DNA of 64,000 bases, taken from the NCBI RefSeq assembly GCF_021699195.1, contig NZ_SSXE01000011.1:27429-91428 (forward strand), given 5' to 3'. This document shows, piece by piece, positions 7,685-17,000 of the stretch. The DNA is from Nonomuraea sp. MG754425. GTDB lineage: Bacteria > Actinomycetota > Actinomycetes > Streptosporangiales > Streptosporangiaceae. The translations under genes were made by a program, and so were the position numbers. Position 1 is the first letter of the stretch. Each line of letters starts with the position of its first letter. The notes under the pieces are model-generated. The model ran no database searches, was not told where the DNA came from, and saw only the letters and a program-made list of their open reading frames with translations.

Positions 7685-8938
7685 TCACTGTGTCGCGCCG
7701 GCCTGGTCGATCGGACGGGGCAGGGGCTCGGCGCCGGTGCGTCTGGAGAGATGCCGGACGCCGGGCACCGTGAGGGCCCCGAGAGTCGCCAGGATGATCA
7801 AGGCTGCCGCGGCGTCGAGCGTCGTGGTGATGCCGATGGCCGCGGCGAGTGGCCCAGCCACGATCTGCCCGAGCGGAATGGCGGCGTAGGAGCACACGGC
7901 TTCGAAGGAATAGACGCGGGCGAGGACCTCCGGGGGAATGTTCTCCTGCAGGGAGACATCCCATGCCACCCCGAACTGCTCGATCGCCAGACCGCCTACC
8001 AGCATCCCGGCCGATAATGCGACGAGGTGCGGTTGGTGCGCGAGCATGAAGACCGGTACGGCTGTGACCGCGGCGAGCGCCGCGCCGTACCGCAAGGCCC
8101 TCTTCGGTTGCCAGTGCGCGGCCAGTACGCCCCCCAGCACGGCGCCCAGCATCTGGGCGGAGGTGACCAGCCCCCATGCCGTACGTCCGATCGTGTCGTC
8201 GGCGATCACCGGGCCGAGCACCTGGACGGCTCCCGACAACACCGCGTTGAGCACCAGGAACTGCAGGCCGATCGCGATCACCCAACTGCGGCTGCTGAAC
8301 TCCCGCCACCCTTGGTACAGCTCGGCGAGCGGTCGGCTGCGCGGCCGGCCCGACGTCGTGGGAGTGCGCACGCCCGCGAAGCATCCTGCCGTCACCACGA
8401 AAGTCGCCGCGTCGATGGCCAACGCCCAGCCGGAGCCGACCGTGGCGACCGCCAGGCCGCCCGCCGACGCACCGATGATCATCGCGCTGTACATGCCGGT
8501 CCTGACCAGGGCGTTGGCCTCGCGGAGCAGATCAGCCGGAACCGTCTGCGGCATGATCGCCGACGCGGCCGGCATCGTCGCCGCCGTTGCGGCGCCGTTG
8601 ATCGCACCCAGGGTGGCGAGCAGCGGGATGGAGGCGAACCCACCGAGCACGCCGACCGCGGCGACCATCTGGCTGGCCGCCGCGAGCAGCGCGGCGCCCT
8701 CCAGGATCAGCCTGCGCGGCAGCCGATCGGCGAGGACCCCTCCGAAGAGCATCAGCGCCACGCTGGCGATCGCCCGCGTGGCGACCACGAGGCCGAGATC
8801 GGCCGCCGAACCGGTCAGATCCAGCACGGCGAAAGCCAGCGCGACCGGGGCCATGCCGTTGCCCAGGTGGTCGATCGTCCTGGCCGCGGCGAGCCACCGG
8901 AAGTTCTTGTGCCGTAAGGGCTGGACCGCGCGGCTCAC
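7685..8938 (-). CDS. MFS transporter, drug-efflux type
   Basis: This 417-residue protein has about twelve hydrophobic helices. The cytoplasmic loop between helices 2 and 3 reads GGVLADRLPRRLIL, the MFS signature motif A. The architecture fits the enterobactin/tetracycline-like exporters common next to ArsR-type regulators. Its GTG overlaps the TGA of the upstream regulator gene (GTGA), so the two are translationally coupled and the pump is probably controlled by that regulator. Substrate unknown. Confidence 0.85.
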   Translation of the reverse strand: MSRAVQPLRHKNFRWLAAARTIDHLGNGMAPVALAFAVLDLTGSAADLGLVVATRAIASVALMLFGGVLADRLPRRLILEGAALLAAASQMVAAVGVLGGFASIPLLATLGAINGAATAATMPAASAIMPQTVPADLLREANALVRTGMYSAMIIGASAGGLAVATVGSGWALAIDAATFVVTAGCFAGVRTPTTSGRPRSRPLAELYQGWREFSSRSWVIAIGLQFLVLNAVLSGAVQVLGPVIADDTIGRTAWGLVTSAQMLGAVLGGVLAAHWQPKRALRYGAALAAVTAVPVFMLAHQPHLVALSAGMLVGGLAIEQFGVAWDVSLQENIPPEVLARVYSFEAVCSYAAIPLGQIVAGPLAAAIGITTTLDAAAALIILATLGALTVPGVRHLSRRTGAEPLPRPIDQAGATQ

Positions 8939-9450
8939 TGCTCGTTCATCTCGAACAGGGCCATGGTGGTGCTGGTGCGGATCGTCCCCGACGCGTGCGG
9001 CGGCATGGCTCCGGCGTGCAGTCGGCGGGCGAGTTCGAGCGCCGCCGTCCGGATCTCCGACCACAACTCCGGCGTGACCCACAGGTCGGCGTCGACGACC
9101 GCGTTCTTCGACCCCGGTTTGAAGCTGTCGGCTCGCCGGCGCAGTTCGGTGCTGAGCGCGGCGGCCATCAGCACCTGCTCCTCGCCGATCGTCATGGGCA
9201 TGTTGGCCCCACTGGACGGGTCGTGGCCGTAACGCTTGGCCTTGCCCCCTCGCACCGAAACCTCTTCCATCACCTCGACCAGCCCTGCCTGGCGGAGCAT
9301 GCGCAGGTGGTAGCTCACGTTGGCTTGCGTGTCGCCCAGTTCGCGGGCGAGTTCCGCGGCGCTCATGCTGGTGCCGGTCAGCAGCGACAGGATCCGTAGT
9401 CGAAGCGGATGGGCGAAGGCGCGCAGACGTGCGGTGTCAGAGTCGTGCAT
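8935..9450 (-). CDS. ArsR-type winged-helix regulator
   Basis: The 171-residue protein opens with a winged helix: LRAFAHPLRLRILSLL, recognition region AAELARELGDTQANVSYHLRML and wing VRGGKAKRY. The C-terminal 90 residues are a helical domain without obvious metal-binding Cys clusters, so it probably senses an organic ligand. The ATG at 9450 is chosen as the start closest to the domain; GTG codons farther upstream are possible. It overlaps the downstream efflux gene by four bases and likely represses it. Confidence 0.82.
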   Translation of the reverse strand: MHDSDTARLRAFAHPLRLRILSLLTGTSMSAAELARELGDTQANVSYHLRMLRQAGLVEVMEEVSVRGGKAKRYGHDPSSGANMPMTIGEEQVLMAAALSTELRRRADSFKPGSKNAVVDADLWVTPELWSEIRTAALELARRLHAGAMPPHASGTIRTSTTMALFEMNEQ

Positions 9451-9562
9451 GCCGGCATTGTTCACCACCTGATACGGAAAGCGCAAACATGTCTTTGGGA
9501 GTCAGGGCGGGCACCGGTCCGAGCCGATCGAGCAGCAGCCCAGGTGCAGCACCCCCGAAGGG

Positions 9563-10006
9563 TCAGCCGTTCGGCTCCCGTGTTCCGTTGAGGGCCTTGC
9601 GGAGCAGGGTGGCCAGTTGGTCCCGTTCGCGGGCGCTGAGGTTGGCGGTGGCGGACCGGGCGAACTCGAAGGACACCTCGAAGGCGGCGTAGAGGGCGGC
9701 TCCATCGGCGGTCCGGACGATCTGCCGGGAGCGGCCGTCGTCGGGGTGAGGCCGACGGTGGACGAGATCGCGCGCCTCGAGCCTGCGGATGATCTGGGTG
9801 ACATTGGACGCGTCGCAGCCGAGTTCGTCGGCCAGTTCCCGCATCCCGATCTGCCGGGTGAGCCGCCCGAGCACACAGGCCTGCGCCACGCTCAGCCCGT
9901 GCTCCAGGGCGGCCGTTTCGTATGCGCGGTCGTAGGCGTCGACGAAGTCGAACATCGCCCGCTCGGCATCGGTCGATGCGGCGACGGGCCCCGAAGGTGC
10001 AGCCAT
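9563..10006 (-). CDS. MarR-family regulator
   Basis: The 147-residue protein has a typical MarR winged helix: LEHGLSVAQACVLGRL, the recognition part MRELADELGCDASNVTQIIRRLEARDLV and the wing HRRPHPDDGRSRQIV. The helices on either side would form the dimer interface. The ATG has no ribosome-binding site, consistent with an originally leaderless message. Two inverted repeats that look like MarR operators lie at 11979-12031, beside the divergent oxidoreductase gene, but a group II intron now separates them from this gene. The spacing suggests it originally repressed itself and the neighbouring operon. Confidence 0.85.
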   Translation of the reverse strand: MAAPSGPVAASTDAERAMFDFVDAYDRAYETAALEHGLSVAQACVLGRLTRQIGMRELADELGCDASNVTQIIRRLEARDLVHRRPHPDDGRSRQIVRTADGAALYAAFEVSFEFARSATANLSARERDQLATLLRKALNGTREPNG

Positions 10007-10056
10007 TGGTAGTCAGGGGCGCGGTGCCCGTAGGCCCGTTTCCCCATCCCCCTTTC

Positions 10057-10091
10057 AATTCCGTGCGTGCGGTTTTCCCGCACACGGCTTA
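10057..10091 (-). ncRNA. Group II intron domain V catalytic hairpin
   Basis: The 35-base hairpin begins AGCCGTGTGCGG, has a GAAAA loop and closes with CCGCACGCACGG. This is the conserved catalytic centre of group II ribozymes, and its intact form suggests the ribozyme core is not degraded. Confidence 0.8.
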
Positions 10092-10112
10092 CCGATGATC
10101 TTCTCGACGTGG

Positions 10113-11453
10113 TTACGCCGTCTTCGGATAGCGGACGGTTCCGCGTAGGCGGAGCAGGCCATGCCCTTCAAACCACTCACGAGTCCATGCCTGGTGTTGA
10201 CCCGCCCGCAGATTGCGACCCCGCTTCTTGATCATCAAGCGGCGCAGCATCCACACCACGTAGTCATCCACCTGACCGAACTTTCTGGCGGCATTCCCGG
10301 TGCGAAAGTAGTTGCCCCAGCCGCGCAGGACCGGATTGAGATCCGCGATGATCACCCGGATATCCGTTCCCGACCGGCGGCGACCCGTCCGCGTCCGGAC
10401 CTTCTCACGCAAGCGGTTCATCGCCTGCGCCGAGGGCCAGCGATGCAGGTAGAAGCGGACCACGCCGTACTTCTCCCACATCCGGCCCGAAAAACGAGCC
10501 CGGAAGTGACAGCCCAGGAAGTCGAAACCTTCCCGGCCTTCCCTGAGGTCAACAACCTTCGACTTGCCGTGATGCAGCCTCAACCCCAGCGACGTGAGGA
10601 CCCCCTCTACCACCGCGAGCGCGGCGTGGGCCTGGGCGGCCGACCGGCAACAGACGACACCGTCGTCCGCGTACCGCACCAGCACCCCCACCCCCCGCCT
10701 GCTCAGCTCGGCATCGAGAAGATGCAGGTAGATATTGGACAACAAAGGCGAAATCACTCCGCCCTGAGGAGTGCCCGCGACCGTCCGCGCGACTTCCCCA
10801 TCCGCCATCACCCCCGCCTGAAGCCACAAGCGGATCAACTTGAGAACCCGGCGATCCGACACCCGCCGCCCCACCTCGGCAAGCAACCGGCCATGGTCGA
10901 TCTCGGCGAAGAAGCTGGCGATGTCGAACTCGGCGACATGGGTGTGGCCATCGATGAACCGTTTACGGATCATCTCCTTGGCCTGCAACGCCGACCGTTT
11001 CGGCCGGAACCCGTAGGAGACCTCCAAGAAGTCCGCCTCGAAAATGGGCTCCAGTACGAGCTTGGCCGCCGCCTGCGCCACCCGGTCACGAATCGTCGGT
11101 ATCCCCAAGGGCCGCTTGCCACCTGAGGACTTGGCAATGTCCACGCGCCTGGCCGGCGCGGGACGGTACACACCTGCCCGGAGATCGTCTTGGAGTTCGG
11201 CGAGCATCCGCCCGACCCCGTACTCCTCCACGTGCGCCAGGGTGATCCGATCCACCCCGGCCGCTCCCCGATTCCTCCGGACTCGCTCCCACGCCTCCCA
11301 CAGGACGTCACCCCGGTGGATACGGTCATACAGGGCGTGGAAACGCCGCTCCTCAGACTGCTTGGCCGCAGTCCATAGCCCGCGTTGAAGTTTTCGCACT
11401 TTGGCGATGGACGCTCGCCCATCGGGGTGGTTGGACCGGGTCACCCCGGCCAT
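10113..11453 (-). CDS. ltrA: Group II intron reverse transcriptase/maturase
   Basis: The 446-residue protein starts at an ATG with a GAGGG upstream. It has the RT blocks GKRPLGIPTIRDRVAQ, YGFRPKRSA, DIASFFAEIDH, GTPQGGVISPLLSNIYLH and the catalytic YADD in LVRYADDGVV. The C-terminal maturase domain has HRWPSAQAMNRLREKVR and LRGWGNYFRTGNA. No CxxC-type HNH endonuclease follows, so it belongs to the endonuclease-minus group that usually inserts at replication forks or other single-stranded sites. The frame is intact, so the intron may still be mobile. Confidence 0.93.
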   Translation of the reverse strand: MAGVTRSNHPDGRASIAKVRKLQRGLWTAAKQSEERRFHALYDRIHRGDVLWEAWERVRRNRGAAGVDRITLAHVEEYGVGRMLAELQDDLRAGVYRPAPARRVDIAKSSGGKRPLGIPTIRDRVAQAAAKLVLEPIFEADFLEVSYGFRPKRSALQAKEMIRKRFIDGHTHVAEFDIASFFAEIDHGRLLAEVGRRVSDRRVLKLIRLWLQAGVMADGEVARTVAGTPQGGVISPLLSNIYLHLLDAELSRRGVGVLVRYADDGVVCCRSAAQAHAALAVVEGVLTSLGLRLHHGKSKVVDLREGREGFDFLGCHFRARFSGRMWEKYGVVRFYLHRWPSAQAMNRLREKVRTRTGRRRSGTDIRVIIADLNPVLRGWGNYFRTGNAARKFGQVDDYVVWMLRRLMIKKRGRNLRAGQHQAWTREWFEGHGLLRLRGTVRYPKTA

Positions 11454-11966
11454 GCCCTCGCGCTTACCCTCGCCGCGAACATGATCAAAGCGAGGGTCCT
11501 TCCCTCCCGGCGCGTTATGGTGCACGCCGATCAGCGGTACTACGACCCCCTCGGACTCCCGCTGCCCTCCGAGCGACTTCACCATCGGCTTATACGCCCG
11601 GTCTCTTGCCCGACGAAAGGCGTGGTCAGACGGGTCTCTCCTGTTCCGGCCCAGACCATGCACACGTGCCATCCTCCGTACCCCGGGAGAACCTGGCGGG
11701 CTGACCCTGGAACAAGGCCCACCGGACATGGCCTTCGCCGTGACATGAGCGGCTCGGCTTCTCCGTTGTGAATCTGACGAGGCTGCAAGGTTCGCCTAAC
11801 GCTACGGCCCGCGTGCTCGCTCCCTCCAAAGAGGCTCTCGACACCCCGCTCAGCCCGCCATGTCTCCACGACGGACCGGGGCCTGCTACCGGGCGCTCCA
11901 GTGCCTACCCGGACGGGACTTTCACCCGTGGGCCTGGACCAGCTTCCAGGACGCAACATGGCGCCG

Positions 11967-11972
11967 ATTCTA
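11967..11972 (-). promoter_or_regulatory. Probable original -10 box of marR
   Basis: On the minus strand TAGAAT lies fifteen bases after a TTGAGT within the first operator repeat. Without the intron it would sit about ten bases before the marR ATG, giving a near-leaderless message. The intron's putative 5' end is only about ten bases downstream, so transcription from here would enter the intron almost at once. Confidence 0.4.
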
Positions 11973-11978
11973 CCAAGA

Positions 11979-12031
11979 ACTTGATGAACTCAAGTATATG
12001 TGCCAAGGTGTAGATGCTTGATTGGCTCAAG
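11979..12031. promoter_or_regulatory. Two MarR-type operator dyads
   Basis: Two copies of CTTGA-N5-TCAAG are found at 11980-11994 and 12017-12031. The first extends to ACTTGA and TCAAGT; the second extends to a 27-base near-perfect palindrome TAGATnCTTGA-N5-TCAAGnATCTA (12012-12038). Both have dyad symmetry and size expected for MarR dimers. A TATATG at 11995-12000 could be the -10 of the oxidoreductase gene, so one dyad covers the promoter and the other the 5' untranslated region. Confidence 0.65.
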
Positions 12032-12051
12032 TATCTACGGGAGGTATTCCG

Positions 12052-13083
12052 ATGACGGTCACCAGCAAGGGACGAGCCCGGGAATGGCACCTGGCGCGAC
12101 GGCCGCAAGGGCAGGTCTCGGCCGACGACTTCGCGCTGGTCGAAACCCAGATTCCCGAACTGCGGCCCGGCCAGGTCCTGGTCCGTAACACGCACCTGTC
12201 GGTGGACCCGTACATGCGTGGCCGGATGGACGACCGCCCGTCCTACATCCCGCCCTTCCCGCTGCGGGCGCCGCTGGAAGGGGGAGCGATCGGCGTGGTC
12301 GTCGAGTCCCGTGCGGACGGGGTCAAGCCGGGCCAGGTGGTCGAGCACTTCCTCGGCCTGCGTGAGGCCACCGTGATCGACGCGGCCGGGATCGTACCGA
12401 TCGACACCGACGATCTGCCCGCCGAAACCCATCTCGGCGTGCTCGGCGCGACGGGCCTGACCGCATGGCTGGGCATCACCCAAGTGGCGTCGGTGCGCTC
12501 CGGCGACACGGTGTTCGTCACGGGAGCGGCCGGGGCGGTCGGGAGCATCGCCGGTCAGATCGCCCGGCTGCGGGGGGCCAAGCGGGTGATCGGCAGTGCG
12601 GGATCGTCCGCCAAGGTGCGCCATCTGGTCGACGACCTCGGTTTCGACACCGCCTTCGACCATCACGACGGTGCGGCTGGTGCGCGCCTCGCACAGGCCG
12701 CCCCGGACGGCATCGACGTGGTCTTCGACAACGTCGGCGGCGCCCAGTTGGAGGCCGCGATCGACCATCTCCGGGTCGGCGCCCGGCTGGCCCTGTGCGG
12801 GATGGCCAGCCAGTACGACGGCCGGGAGCCGCACGGCCTGCGGAACCTCTACCAGTTGGTCACCAAGCGGGCGACCGCGCGCGGCTTCCTGGTCACCGAC
12901 CACCAGGACCAGATGCCCGCCTTCCGCGCCGAGGTGGGTTCCTGGGTACGCTCGGGCGAGATCGTCCACCGGCAGACGGTCCTGGACGGCATCGAACGGA
13001 TACCCGAAGCCCTGCTGGGCCTGCTGCACAGCGGAGCGCCCACGATCGGCAAGGCCGTCGTCCGGCTCCAGGAGCAGGCATGA
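12052..13083 (+). CDS. NADP-dependent medium-chain oxidoreductase (CurA/leukotriene B4 dehydrogenase-like)
   Basis: The 343-residue protein matches zinc-free MDR enzymes that reduce alpha,beta-unsaturated carbonyls with NADPH. It has the N-terminal block LSVDPYMRGRMDD, a linker GATGLTAWLGI, the nucleotide-binding GAAGAVGSIAGQIARLRG, and NVGGAQLEAAIDHL. The ATG at 12052 has a GGGAGG a few bases upstream. The stop overlaps the ATG of the next gene by four bases. It is divergent from marR, with two MarR-type dyads in between, and is the likely target. Confidence 0.88.
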   Translation: MTVTSKGRAREWHLARRPQGQVSADDFALVETQIPELRPGQVLVRNTHLSVDPYMRGRMDDRPSYIPPFPLRAPLEGGAIGVVVESRADGVKPGQVVEHFLGLREATVIDAAGIVPIDTDDLPAETHLGVLGATGLTAWLGITQVASVRSGDTVFVTGAAGAVGSIAGQIARLRGAKRVIGSAGSSAKVRHLVDDLGFDTAFDHHDGAAGARLAQAAPDGIDVVFDNVGGAQLEAAIDHLRVGARLALCGMASQYDGREPHGLRNLYQLVTKRATARGFLVTDHQDQMPAFRAEVGSWVRSGEIVHRQTVLDGIERIPEALLGLLHSGAPTIGKAVVRLQEQA

Positions 13084-13934
13084 CCCGCACAGTGCTGGTG
13101 ACCGGAGCCCGAGGCAAGACAGGACGCGAGGTGGCCGCCCGGCTACGCCGCTCCGGCATCCTCGTCCACGCCGGGTCGTCGCAGCCCGCCAGGACGCCGG
13201 ACACCGGAACCCATCCGGTCCGTTTCGACTGGGACGACCAGGCGACCTGGCGCGCGGCGGTCGCCGCCGTGGACGCGATCTACCTGATGCGCCCCGACCG
13301 TCCCGACGCCCCCGGACTCGTCGCCGAGCTGGTCGAGGTGAACCCGGACGCGCATGTCGTCCTGCTGTCAGAGCAGGGGGCCGAGACCCTCTCACCGGAC
13401 CACTGGGCGCGCCGGGTCGAGGACGCGGTCGTCACTCGGGCCGCTTCCTGGACCCTGCTCCGTCCGTCCTGGTTCCACCAGGTCCTGACCGACCCTCGGT
13501 TCTACCGCGACGCCATCCGGGACGACCGCGTCCTGAGCCTGCCCTCGGGCGGCGCCCCGATCGCGTGGGTGGACGCACGCGACATCGCCGACGTCGCCGT
13601 GGCCGCGCTGCGCGCGCCGGAGGATCACCACGGCCGGGCGCACACGATCACCGGTCCGGACGCGGTTCCGGTCGCGAACGTCGCGCAGGAGCTCTCCGCG
13701 CGTCTCGGCCACCGGATCCGCGCCGAGGACCCGCCCCCGCGCGAAACCCTCGACGGCCTCGACCCCTGGATGGCGGGCATTCTCGACGACCTCTACCACC
13801 GCGTCCGGCACGGCGGTTTCAGCGAGCTCTCCCCCGCCGTGAAGCGGATCACCGGGCGCGAGCCCACCTCGATGGGCGAGTTCATCGACGCCCACCTCGA
13901 CCAATGGAGGAGAAGCCCGATGCCGGCCCCGTAG
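13080..13934 (+). CDS. NmrA-type NAD(P)-binding protein
   Basis: The 284-residue protein is an atypical SDR of the NmrA/ergot-alkaloid-synthase-AgnG-like type. It has an N-terminal VLVTGARGKTGREVA dinucleotide-binding loop, VVLLSEQGAE, the LRPSWFHQ segment common in NmrA-like proteins, and a WVDARDIADVAVAAL block. No classical YxxxK catalytic pair is seen, so it may sense the NADP redox state or be a weak reductase. It is coupled to the oxidoreductase (ATGA) and thus part of the MarR-linked operon. Confidence 0.8.
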   Translation: MTRTVLVTGARGKTGREVAARLRRSGILVHAGSSQPARTPDTGTHPVRFDWDDQATWRAAVAAVDAIYLMRPDRPDAPGLVAELVEVNPDAHVVLLSEQGAETLSPDHWARRVEDAVVTRAASWTLLRPSWFHQVLTDPRFYRDAIRDDRVLSLPSGGAPIAWVDARDIADVAVAALRAPEDHHGRAHTITGPDAVPVANVAQELSARLGHRIRAEDPPPRETLDGLDPWMAGILDDLYHRVRHGGFSELSPAVKRITGREPTSMGEFIDAHLDQWRRSPMPAP

Positions 13935-14096
13935 CCGCGTACCGGCACCTCCCTTCCAGGAAGCTCGGCAGCCGAGACAGCACGCCATCGCGATCGCGGC
14001 GGCCGTCAACGCCGACGGCGCCGCCCGCGCCCACCCCGACCCTCCGCGGATCGCGTCGTCGGGGCGAGGCTGGATATCGTGGCTGGAGCAGCTCCG

Positions 14097-17000
14097 GTGC
14101 GAGGAGGTGGCGTCGTTCTCACCTTTCAGGTGCTCGGTCCCCTTGCCGCCTGTTTCGACGGCGAGCCGGTGGCGCTCGGACGGCCACGGCAACGATCAGT
14201 GATCGCCCGGCTGCTGGCCGCCGGGGGGCAGGCGGTCTCCGTCGACCGGCTGATCGAGGACGTGTACGCCGACGAGGTGCCGCCCAAGGCGCTGGCCGCG
14301 GTGCAGGCCTACATCTCCAATCTGCGCCGCGTGCTGGAGCCGGACCGCCCGCCGCGTGCCCCTGCGAAGGTGCTGGTGACCGTCCCGCCCGGATACGCGA
14401 TCAGCGTGGATCCGATGGCTGTCGACGCCTGGGCCTTCGAACGCGCGGTACGCGATCCGACGGGTACCCCCGAGAAGCTGGCCAAGGCCCTGGAACTGTG
14501 GCGCGGACCGGCATATGCCGAGTTCATGGGGGCGCACTGGGCCGACGCCGAGATCGCCAGACTGGACGAGTTGCGGCTGTCAGCCCTCGAACGGCACGCG
14601 GACGCGGTGATCAGGTCGCGCGGGGCGGCGTCCGTCGTACCGGATCTGGAACGGCTGGTCGATGAGCATCCGCTGCGCGAACGGGCCTGGGCGTTGCTGG
14701 CCAGAGCGCTGTACCGGTGCGGCAGGCAGGGTGAGGCGCTCAGCGCGCTGCGGAGGGCTCGCGCTCGGCTGGCCGAGGATCTGGGGATCGACCCAGGGCC
14801 GGAGTTACGGCAGTTGGAGGCCGATGTCCTGGCGCAGGCGGCGCACCTGACGGAGAACGCGTCGCCGCAGGTCGTGCCTGAGCGCCCGGTCGTGCTCTCT
14901 CAGCCCTATGTGGGGAGGCGGGCCGAACGCGTCGCGGTCGCGGCGGTCGAGAGCGGCGTCGTGTTGGTCAGCGGTGAGCCCGGTGCCGGCAAGACCGCCC
15001 TGCTGGAGCAGGTGCGGGTCGCCAAGGGCTGGACGACCGGCTGGGGACGGTGCCCGGAATACGAGGGCGCGCCTCCCGCCTGGGCGTGGGCCGAGCTGCT
15101 GCGCTCGTTGACGGCCCGTACCCCGCCGGAGGATCCGCAGGCCCTGGCGCCGCTGCTCGCGGACGTGCCCGCGGCGGGCGATGTGGCGGCGGCGCGGTTC
15201 CGCCTGCACCAGGCCGTCGGCGCGTTCCTCGCCTCCTGCGCGCCCGTGCTGATCGTTCTGGACGACCTGCACCGCGCCGACGCGGAAACCCTGGCGCTGC
15301 TGACTCATGTGGTCTCGTCCGCCAAAGGGTTGCCGGTGGTCGTCATCGGTTCGTATCGGCACACCGCGATCACCGATGACCTCGCCGATGCGCTGGCCAC
15401 GTTGGCCGCGCATGAGCCGATCCGGATCGAGCTGACCGGGCTGGCTCCGGCTGAGGTGGCTGATCTGGTACGGCTCATCTGCCCGGCCGACGACGACGTC
15501 GTGGCCCAGATCGCCGAGCGCACCGGCGGCAACCCGTTCTTCGTCAGAGAGATGGCCAAACTGCTGAACGCGGAGGGCACGCTCGCCGTACCGGCCGGGG
15601 TTCGTGACGTGCTGCGCCGCCGGGTCGCTCGTCTTCCCGCGCCCGCCCAGACCGTCCTGCGCACGATCGCGGTCATCGGCCGGGAGTGCGACCTCGACAC
15701 GCTGGCAGCCGTGAGCGGCGGCGAGGAGGACGGCCTGCTGGACGCCGTGGAAGCCGGACTGGTCACCGGTCTGCTGACCGAGCGGGCCGACGCGCGGCTG
15801 GCCTTCTCCCACATGCTGGTCCGCGACATGTTGTACGAAGACATCTCCCGCAACCGCCGGCTGCGCCTGCACGAGCGGGTGGCCCGCGCCATCGAGCGAC
15901 ACCATCCGGACGACGTCGCGACCCTGGCCTACCACTTCACCGCCGCCGGACGATCGCCGGAGGCGGCACACTACTCCGTGCCGGCCGCGCGTCAGGCCGA
16001 GCGCCGCTTCGCCCATCACGAGGCCGTGGCGCTGTGGCAGCAGGCGATCGATCACTTCCGGGGCGATCCCCGCGAGCGGCTCGATCTGACGCTGTCCATG
16101 GTGTCCGCCATGGCCAACACGGGCCGGCTGGTGCAGGCCCGTGCCCATCGGGAGGAGGCCGTCAGGGCCGCGTTGCCGTACGGCGATGCTGAGTTGCTGG
16201 CGCGGGTGATCGCCTCGTTCGAGGTGCCCACCTTCTGGAGCAGCAGGGAGTACGCCCGGCTGGACACCGACCTCGTGGAGGCGGTCGAGCATGCTCTGGA
16301 CAGCCTGCCACCGGCCGATGGCGTGGCCCGTTGCCGCCTGCTCACCGCGCTCGCCTTCGAGCTGGAGGGCGAGGCGACCGAACGCGGGTACGACGCCGCA
16401 CGGGCGGCCGTCGCCATGGCACGCCGGCTGGGTGACCCCGAGCTGCTCATCCTCGCGCTCAACGGCGCCTTCCACCAGACCTTCCGCCACGGTGAGCTGG
16501 CCGAACGCGAGCAGATCGGCCGTGAGCTCCTCGAACTGTCCGGCCCCAGGGTCACTGTCGAGGCGCTGGGTCACCTCGTCCTCATGCTGTCGGCCACCTG
16601 CCGTGCCGATTTCACCGCGGCGGACGCGCACGCCTCGGAGGCCCTGCGGGTGGCGGAGAGCTACGACCTGCCGATCTCCAGGGCCGCGGTGAGCTTCTAT
16701 CGCGGGCTGCGCGCCGGACTGGCCGGGGACGACCGCGGAGCTGACGCCCACCTGCGGACGGGAGCCGAACTGGCCGGGCGGCTGGGCATGTGGCAGCACG
16801 AGGTCGGCCTGCTCGCCCTCGCCAGGTACGGCCTGCATCTGATGCGCGGCGACCTCACGCCGCTGCTGCCCGAACTGGCCGCCCTTTCGGCCCTTGCCGG
16901 TTATGAGTCCTGGCGCGATCAATCTGCTGAGCTGTACGCGTTGGCACTGTGTCATGCCGGACGGGTGGCCGAGGCTCGCGAATCGGCCGGCGAGCAGCCG

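Larger units (their letters stand above)
10009..11957 (-). mobile_element. Group II intron
   Basis: The element contains a maturase gene and recognisable RNA parts. Domain V is seen on the minus strand at 10091-10057, with the AGC triad and a stem of GCCGTGTGCGG and CCGCACGCACGG around a GAAAA loop. Domain VI follows and ends in CTGACTAC, the expected AY end, placing the 3' boundary at 10009, two bases before the marR ATG. Near the other end is the GGGTGAAAGTCCC block typical of domain I. The 5' end is put at GTTGCG (11957) because group II introns begin GUGYG or close variants; it could be off by a few bases. Confidence 0.8.
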
